From: CAVWCQ01 sp963753545
GTDB lineage: Bacteria > Chloroflexota > Anaerolineae > Aggregatilineales > Aggregatilineaceae
Length of the DNA stretch: 64,000 nucleotides
NCBI GenBank assembly: GCA_963753545.1
Contig: CAVWCQ010000011.1
Location: forward strand, 372,001-436,000
Direction of reading: 5' to 3'
The notes under the pieces are model-generated. The model had not been told where the DNA came from and did no database searches. It worked only from the letters and a program-made list of their open reading frames with translations. Below are positions 59,476 through 64,000 of this stretch, piece after piece; the first letter of the stretch is position 1; each line of letters begins with the position of its first letter. The position numbers and the translations under genes are program-made.

Positions 59476-59548
59476 GGGCCCATAGCTCAGCGGTTAGAGC
59501 AGCCGGCTCATAACCGGTCGGTCGCAGGTTCGAATCCTGCTGGGCCCA
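59476..59548 (+). tRNA. tRNA with CAT anticodon (Met or Ile2)
   Basis: A 73-base cloverleaf. Acceptor GGGCCCA pairs with TGGGCCC; anticodon loop CTCATAA (CAT); T arm GCAGG-TTCGAAT-CCTGC. The acceptor GGGCCC recalls tRNA-Ile2 (lysidine-modified) but the anticodon stem recalls elongator Met, so I leave it open. It is not an initiator, which would have a 1-72 mismatch. CCA is not encoded. Confidence 0.88.
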
Positions 59549-59560
59549 CACATCCATAAT

Positions 59561-59600
59561 AAAAGAACCAGCGAGTTAAACGTTGGTTCTTTTATTTTTG
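59561..59600 (+). terminator. Terminator of the tRNA pair
   Basis: AAAAGAACCAGCG / CGTTGGTTCTTTT (13 positions, one G-T) followed by ATTTTT. Confidence 0.88.
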
Positions 59601-59689
59601 GACCCGTCAACGCGGGTGCGGCCAGCCTCGTTCTTCAGGGTCTTCTGGCGGACACTGATCGTAGTGAAATTTAGTCATTGGTCCGGTTA

Positions 59690-60070
59690 GAGCGCGCCGT
59701 TCGCGTTTTTATTGATCACTTAATAGAATAGTGTTTGATCTTGATGAGTATTAACAACGCCCGTTTTCCCCGTACTCTAACTTTCCGTGAAAATTAGTTG
59801 ATCACTATTTGACCTGTTTTTCTCGTGGCGTTTTTTGCACCCCCTTTTTTCGGCTTCACTACAAACGGTTTTCTAACGCTGTTTATACCTTGCCGCCAGG
59901 TTCAGCCCAAAATGGGCCTATGACTGATTGTTCTTACAAGATGGGCGCGGCTTAACTGTCGCAAGGATGCAGCGCTGTTACCATTCTGCTCGTTTACAGA
60001 ATAGCACAAATTTTCCTGAGAAATACTCCTTTAAAGTTGAACTTTAAATACTAATTTGGAGATATAGGAA
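59690..60070 (-). repeat. AT-rich dispersed element, copy C
   Basis: Read on the minus strand: TATATCTCCAAATTAGTATT, perfect palindrome TTAAAGTTCAACTTTAA (60031-60047), AAGGAGTATTTCTC, then GGCAAGGTATAAACAGCGTT, AGAAAACCGTTTGTAGT, GGGGGTGCAAAAAACG, CCACGAGAAAAAC, AAATAGTGATCAACTAATTT and AAGTGATCAATAAAAACGC. All blocks are in the order found in A, and most in B and D. Confidence 0.72.
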
Positions 60071-60098
60071 AGAAAAATTAGAAAAATTTGTATAACAT

Positions 60099-60131
60099 AC
60101 CGGAGTCATCCGGGTTCGGGATGACTCCGGT
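60099..60131 (-). terminator. Terminator after the PAP2 gene
   Basis: ACCGGAGTCATCC / GGATGACTCCGGT, a perfect 13-bp stem with a 7-base loop, followed on the minus strand by an AT-rich run with ATTTTTC. Confidence 0.75.
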
Positions 60132-60143
60132 AGAACGAACTCG

Positions 60144-60887
60144 TTACGATGCTCTCCTCGCCGCTTTCTTTTTTCGCTGGGAAATCATCTCTACAGATGT
60201 GTAGACCAGCCCCGACCAAGCGATACCAATGGCATACCCAGCCAGGACATCCGTCAGGAAATGAGCGCCGACGAACATTCGACCGAAGCCGATATAGAGA
60301 ATGAGCAGCAGCGCCACCATGATCACGACGATTTTCCAGAAGAGCGATGGCATTTTCGGCACGAACCAGTAAGCGAGCAGTCCGAAACACATCACAGCCG
60401 TGATGCAGTGCCCGCTGGGAAACCCCGGCGTAGACATCTGTTTGTAGATCATCGTGTCATATTCAGGCCGGGGGCGGTCGAAAGCCAGGGAAAGGCCACG
60501 CCAGATTGCCCCTTCCCCGATCCAGGTAATGGCGATCATGCTCAGTTCCGGCCAGAAGCGCTTGTGGATGAAGTACAGCCCCAGCAAAACGCCAATTATC
60601 TCAACGCCATGTACACCGAGGTAAAAGGTGAAATGCATGGCACTGCGCACAAACGGCGAACTGCGCAGGGCGAGGCTATGAAGCCGATCCGCAATTTGAG
60701 TATCAAGGTGCGTCAGAGGGCCATTCGTTTGCACATTGGCGGCAAACAGAATAAACAGGCCAGTCCCCAACAAAACCAGCACCAAGCCGATGATAGGATA
60801 CTTGCCCAGTAAGCCAGGGGTGCGCAAATCGCCCAGAGAGGACCCGGTTTGATGGGGCACAGCTATTTCGCGTGTTTTGTGCAACAT
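60144..60887 (-). CDS. PAP2-family membrane phosphatase
   Basis: A 247-residue lipid-phosphatase-like protein with about six spans. The first PAP2 motif lies around GLSLAFDRPRPEYDT, the second is PGFPSGHCITAV, and the third is GRMFVGAHFLTDVLAG with its Arg, His and Asp. By family it removes phosphate from lipid phosphates such as phosphatidic acid or undecaprenyl pyrophosphate at the outer face of the membrane. The basic tail is QRKKKAARRAS. The ATG at 60887 follows GGGAGG closely and starts ten bases after the repaired DUF1206 stop, so both are cotranscribed. Confidence 0.87.
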   Translation of the reverse strand: MLHKTREIAVPHQTGSSLGDLRTPGLLGKYPIIGLVLVLLGTGLFILFAANVQTNGPLTHLDTQIADRLHSLALRSSPFVRSAMHFTFYLGVHGVEIIGVLLGLYFIHKRFWPELSMIAITWIGEGAIWRGLSLAFDRPRPEYDTMIYKQMSTPGFPSGHCITAVMCFGLLAYWFVPKMPSLFWKIVVIMVALLLILYIGFGRMFVGAHFLTDVLAGYAIGIAWSGLVYTSVEMISQRKKKAARRAS

Positions 60888-60897
60888 ATCCTCCCGG

Positions 60898-61759
60898 CTA
60901 TCTTCTGTTTCGCAGCCAGATGCCGCAGGTGATGGAATAGAGTCCAAAGGCGATCGAGCCCCAAGGCGACCACACCTAACAGCCAGGGACCGTAGGGGTG
61001 GTGCAGCAGATCTGTGAGAACGCCATCAATGCCCTTCGCCTTGTGTGGATCGTTATGATAGGCTGCCAGGAACAAAAACAGCCCGACCAGCAAAAAGACA
61101 ACGCCGCGCGCTGCCGTGCCAAACCTTCCTAACCGGTCGATCCATTTCCGCTGGCTGCTGCTGAGTTCGTACGACTTATACAGCCGCTCGAAGTTGCGGC
61201 CTGCACCCATATAAATTTGGGATAGGCCAAACCCGATGACAAGGGCAGCCACGATACCAACTGCCCAGGGCCCCCATGATTTTGAGAGGATCGAGCTAAT
61301 GGCGTCTTGAGTTTGGGCACTCTGGCTGTTGTTCTGCGAAACCGCCTTGCTACCTGTCATCATGCTGTAGGTCGTTATTGCCAGCAGTCCATAGGATATG
61401 CCGCTGACTAAATATCCCACGCGATAGGCGATTCCTTTCGCGTCACTGCCTTTCCGCAGGGGGTCGAGCGAGGCTCGAATGACTCCCCACAGCGAATAGC
61501 CGATCAGCCCGATCAAAATCGCAACCATGAGGACACCGCCAGCAGAGGTATGGCGCAGCGCTTCAATTGCGCCCCGCTGATCGGTTGTCGAGCCACCTTT
61601 ACCAATCGCGACCTGAAAGGCGAGGAAGCCTATCATGCCGTAGACCAAGCCGCGTATCATATATCCCAGGCGCGTCAACTGCTCAACAAGTGTGCTGTTT
61701 GCTACCTGGCGGGCTTTTTGTTTTGGGCTATCTGTACGTCTCTGTGCTCTTGTACTCAT
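60898..61759 (-). CDS. DUF1206 membrane protein, frameshifted
   Basis: About 287 residues after repair. Three related two-span repeats are seen: LTRLGYMIRGLVYGMIGFLA, AYRVGYLVSGISYGLLAITT and RLGRFGTAARGVVFLLVGLF, the DUF1206 layout. Near 60956 an extra G changes the frame; repaired, the third repeat ends ALGLIAFGLYSITCGIWLRN and stops at 60898-60900, as other family members end. Function is not known. It precedes the PAP2 gene by ten bases. Confidence 0.8.
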
Positions 61760-61912
61760 ACCATTCCACTCATTCCCAATCTAGAGATAAAGTTGTCGTC
61801 CAATATCTTTACTGTAGCAGTTCGACTAGCGGGTTCCTAATTCTTACGCCCAAGTTTGCAAAAAAAAGAAGACCTCTGCTAGAGAGGTCCTTCCCTTTCC
61901 GTGTGGTTATCC

Positions 61913-61945
61913 GTTTCTCGTGAGGGCGGGTTTGTTAACCCGCCC
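61913..61945. repeat. GGGCGGGTTAACAA hairpin repeat, copy 2
   Basis: GGGCGGGTT (61924-61932) and AACCCGCCC (61937-61945) pair around TGTT; on the minus strand TCACGAGAAACG follows as in copy 1 within element B. Confidence 0.65.
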
Positions 61946-61949
61946 AATA

Positions 61950-62065
61950 GGTGTCAAGTTAAGAAATAGATGTTGTGGGTAGCGGGCGCACACCTCACCC
62001 CCGACCCCTCTCCAGACTGCGCTGGAGAGGGGCAGGAGTTGGCGATTAACGGCTTATCTTGACAC
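61950..62065 (+). mobile_element. MITE-like element, copy 2
   Basis: A 116-base element with ends GGTGTCAAGTTAAG (61950-61963) and CTTATCTTGACAC (62053-62065), near-perfect inverted repeats. Inside are AATAGATGTTGTGGGTAGCG, CACCTCACCCCC and a CCCTCTCC / GGAGAGGG hairpin. It matches 8607-8754 in inverse orientation. Confidence 0.7.
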
Positions 62066-62146
62066 GAATTGGGGGTATCGCCATACGCCCCTACAGAAAC
62101 TGGGTGCAGCAAGCTGCGCCCCACCAAAAACGGGGATTTTGAGACG

Positions 62147-63499
62147 TTACACGCTCACATCGGCCAGCATCTGGGTAATCATGTTCCCGGCGAACCACGA
62201 TCCATTACCGGTCAGGAGGAACTGCCCACTCGCGCGATCCTCTGCCAGCAAACGGGCATCCAACCACTGCTGAAACAGGGCGGGATGGATCACGGTGTGG
62301 AGCAGCCGCGGATCGATGTGCCCGGCCAGCAGGCCCGTCGTCAACCAGTGCAGGTGATTTTCAATCATGTTACGGCGCAAACCCCCTTGCAGCCCTGGAA
62401 AAGATTCGGATACGCCGCGACAGTAAGCGGGATAGGCGGGGTGGCGGTAGTGATAATCGCCAAAGACGCCATCGGCAATCGTGCCCATCGCCAAACAGTC
62501 TTCGCTGCGCTCCGGGAACGTAAAATAGAGGTTGGTATCGCGCTCGCGGGCGTAGTGGTTAAACAGCGATTTGCGGTAGCCGAGCGCTGCCAGATAATGA
62601 CCGCCTGCCTGTAAATAAAAATAGTTCAGCAGGCGAGGAAGGGTGTGCAGGCCGTACTTCTCAACCCATTTGCGGTTGTGGGGCGACACTTGCAGTTCGT
62701 AGACGGAAAAGCCATCTACGCCGGAATCCGAAAGCGTTTTGAGATCAGCCAAAAAACCAGCCAGCGATTGGCCGGGCAGCCCGGCGATCATATCGACGCT
62801 GACAATCCAGCCGATAGATACGGCGGCGCTGATTTTGTCGAGCACGGCGGCGGCTGTCTCCTGGCGGTTCAGATTCCCGCGGACTGCATCTTCCAGGCTC
62901 TGCACGCCAATATGCAGACGCGTGAAACCCAGCGCATTGAGGGCCGTGATCGCTTCGGGAGAGAGTTCGGAGGAGGTTGTTTCCAAAGCCCATTCCGTGC
63001 CAGGGTGGATGTAAAAACAATCCCGGCAAGTCTGGACAATATCGCTGAAGGCTTCCATACCCAAAACAGGAGGGGTGCCGCCGCCAAAATGCACGGTAGA
63101 GATGGGGCGCTGAGCCAACCCTTCCAGGCGGCTCCACAGGCGGATTTCCTGCTTAAGCACCCGCGTATAACGCTCAATGTGTTCGGCACGGTGGCTTTGC
63201 AGCTTGAAGGAATAACAGTCACAAAAATTGCAATGGCGGGCACAAAAGGGAATATGGATATAGATGGCAATGCCCCGCTTCGGATCGCTTTGCCGGAGAT
63301 CGGTTGCCAGGATCGACCATGCCTGATCGCCCAACTCGGCCAATCCCCGCCGCGTCCAGACCGGAACGGGCGGATAACGATCCTCAACGCGATACGGCGA
63401 CCGTGGGGAGCGAACGGCCTGCCATTCGTGCCAGATCGCGCCCAGGCTGATTGCGGCTGGCGCGTCGCGGAAAAAATCCTCAAAGAGCTGCTGTGCCAT
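62147..63499 (-). CDS. Radical SAM enzyme of the HemN/HemW superfamily
   Basis: A 450-residue radical SAM protein. IAIYIHIPFCARHCNFCDCY holds the CX3CX2C cluster motif plus a fourth Cys, as in the coproporphyrinogen-dehydrogenase-like group. VHFGGGTPPVLG is the GGG(T/E)P SAM motif, and LHIGVQSLEDAVRGNLNR a conserved HemN/HemW element. SVDMIAGLPGQSLAGFLADL follows. It could be a heme-pathway enzyme, a HemW-like heme chaperone or a specialised paralogue; there are no heme genes nearby. It overlaps the upstream SPASM radical SAM gene by 20 bases, so the two proteins probably work together. Confidence 0.78.
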   Translation of the reverse strand: MAQQLFEDFFRDAPAAISLGAIWHEWQAVRSPRSPYRVEDRYPPVPVWTRRGLAELGDQAWSILATDLRQSDPKRGIAIYIHIPFCARHCNFCDCYSFKLQSHRAEHIERYTRVLKQEIRLWSRLEGLAQRPISTVHFGGGTPPVLGMEAFSDIVQTCRDCFYIHPGTEWALETTSSELSPEAITALNALGFTRLHIGVQSLEDAVRGNLNRQETAAAVLDKISAAVSIGWIVSVDMIAGLPGQSLAGFLADLKTLSDSGVDGFSVYELQVSPHNRKWVEKYGLHTLPRLLNYFYLQAGGHYLAALGYRKSLFNHYARERDTNLYFTFPERSEDCLAMGTIADGVFGDYHYRHPAYPAYCRGVSESFPGLQGGLRRNMIENHLHWLTTGLLAGHIDPRLLHTVIHPALFQQWLDARLLAEDRASGQFLLTGNGSWFAGNMITQMLADVSV

Positions 63500-64000
63500 A
63501 GATCCTTTCCTGCGCCGCTACAGACGCCCATAACTCATCCGCTTTTTCACGCAGGAGGCGATAGGCCAGCGCTTTCTGCACGCGGCAGCGGAAGCCATCG
63601 ATCACCACATGGCAGCTATCGGGACAATCGCGCACGCAGTGATACTGGTTAAAACAGGCCGCGCAGCCTGCGGGCATGGCGCTCATCTGCTGGCGCAGAA
63701 TGTGAATGCGCCGCTGATCGAACTCATACTGGCCGGATGCCGGGTTCAGCGCACCGATTTTCATGCCACCCAATTCCACCTGAGCGGAGTCAGTCGTTTT
63801 AAAACAAGCCGTTGCCAGGCCGGGCGGGACCAGATTCACGACATGGCGAAAGACGTTGCAGTAAGGGCCATGCAGCGAGGCAGGGCGGCTGGCGGAATTC
63901 AACAACGGGATGCCATATTGTCGAGCAACAGCCCGCGACGCGAAAAAACCGTTCACAAAAACGTCCGCCAGATCGGGCCGGAAACCTGATTGTGATTTGC
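63480..64000 (-). CDS. SPASM-type radical SAM protein, C-terminal part (cut by window edge)
   Basis: The right edge of the window cuts the gene; only about 173 C-terminal residues are visible. PDLADVFVNGFFASRAVARQ and YGIPLLNSASRPASLHGPYC lead to GCAACFNQYHCVRDCPDSCH and FRCRVQKALAYRLLREKADE, a Cys-rich SPASM domain that binds auxiliary Fe-S clusters. SPASM radical SAM proteins usually modify peptides or proteins. The catalytic radical SAM core should lie to the right. Its stop is inside the first codons of the downstream radical SAM gene (20-base overlap). Confidence 0.75.
   Translation of the reverse strand, partial: KSQSGFRPDLADVFVNGFFASRAVARQYGIPLLNSASRPASLHGPYCNVFRHVVNLVPPGLATACFKTTDSAQVELGGMKIGALNPASGQYEFDQRRIHILRQQMSAMPAGCAACFNQYHCVRDCPDSCHVVIDGFRCRVQKALAYRLLREKADELWASVAAQERIYGTAAL

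Larger units (their letters stand above)
59549..60143. other. Intergenic region with element C
   Basis: It contains the tRNA terminator, element C (59690-60060, minus) and the PAP2 terminator. No gene is supported. Confidence 0.65.
61760..62146. other. Intergenic region with hairpin repeat and MITE-like element
   Basis: It contains the GGGCGGGTTAACAA hairpin (61913-61945) and MITE-like copy 2 (61950-62065). No gene is supported; it separates a minus-strand start (61759) from a minus-strand stop (62147). Confidence 0.65.

Overview
The window looks like a chromosomal segment from an uncultured or little-studied member of the Chloroflexota, probably Anaerolineae-like. The evidence is indirect: many secreted or membrane proteins carry long Pro/Thr linkers, and there are DUF6062-like and EF-Tu-domain-2-like small proteins, a SpoIIE/RsbW/STAS partner-switching set, BMP-type nucleoside uptake genes and a YacP-like NYN gene. 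The assignment is by gene content only; the 16S gene at 24801-26303 would settle it.

Layout. 1-9 kb: a truncated heparinase-like lyase, a membrane AAA ATPase with a Pro/Thr stalk, ornithine aminotransferase (rocD), a DegV fatty-acid-binding protein and a GMC oxidoreductase. 8.5-9.2 kb: a gene-free patch crowded with small mobile-looking repeats. 9.2-12.3 kb (minus): an unknown membrane protein, an EamA exporter, an Nfu-type Fe-S scaffold and a second DegV. 12.4-16.7 kb (minus): a sensor SpoIIE phosphatase, a BMP lipoprotein, an RsbW-type anti-sigma kinase and a STAS antagonist, in one operon with a terminator. 16.8-20.6 kb: one very large lipoprotein of five PsbP-like modules. 20.7-26.3 kb (minus): a complete rRNA operon, 16S-tRNAIle-tRNAAla-23S-5S, with a good promoter at 26557-26585.

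26.7-29.9 kb (minus): dnaX, an unknown domain, ybaB and recR, the usual DNA-replication/recombination cluster. 30-35.4 kb: tatA, a LysM plus lamin-tail protein, a SHOCT-like membrane protein, an EEP phosphatase, a metallophosphoesterase joined to a glycerophosphodiester phosphodiesterase, and a YacP-like NYN nuclease. A candidate structured small RNA with its own strong terminator follows at 35472-35654, then tRNAPro. 36.5-45 kb: one ABC ATPase and two paralogous ~1000-residue FtsX-type permeases in opposite orientations. 45-49.5 kb: DUF4397/fasciclin, a duplicated secreted domain, a TIR-WD40 protein and a small membrane protein.

49.5-59 kb (minus) is a purine acquisition and salvage block: adenine deaminase, BMP binding protein, ATPase, two permeases, a small DUF4177-like protein, xanthine phosphoribosyltransferase and GMP synthase. 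The genes make a coherent path from nucleoside/nucleobase import to XMP and GMP. 59.3-64 kb: tRNAGly, tRNA(CAU), a PAP2 phosphatase, a DUF1206 membrane protein and two overlapping radical SAM genes, the upstream one cut by the window edge.

Two general points matter for any reader. First, at least eleven genes, including the housekeeping gene guaA, are broken by single-base frameshifts, nearly all equivalent to one extra base. This pattern suggests sequence error more than decay, and I annotate the reconstructed full spans. Second, the intergenic regions hold several dispersed repeat families: a four-copy AT-rich element with a 17-base palindrome and a TGATCA core, a three-copy MITE-like element, REP-type hairpins and others. 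These and the small RNA candidate are the least explained parts of the window.
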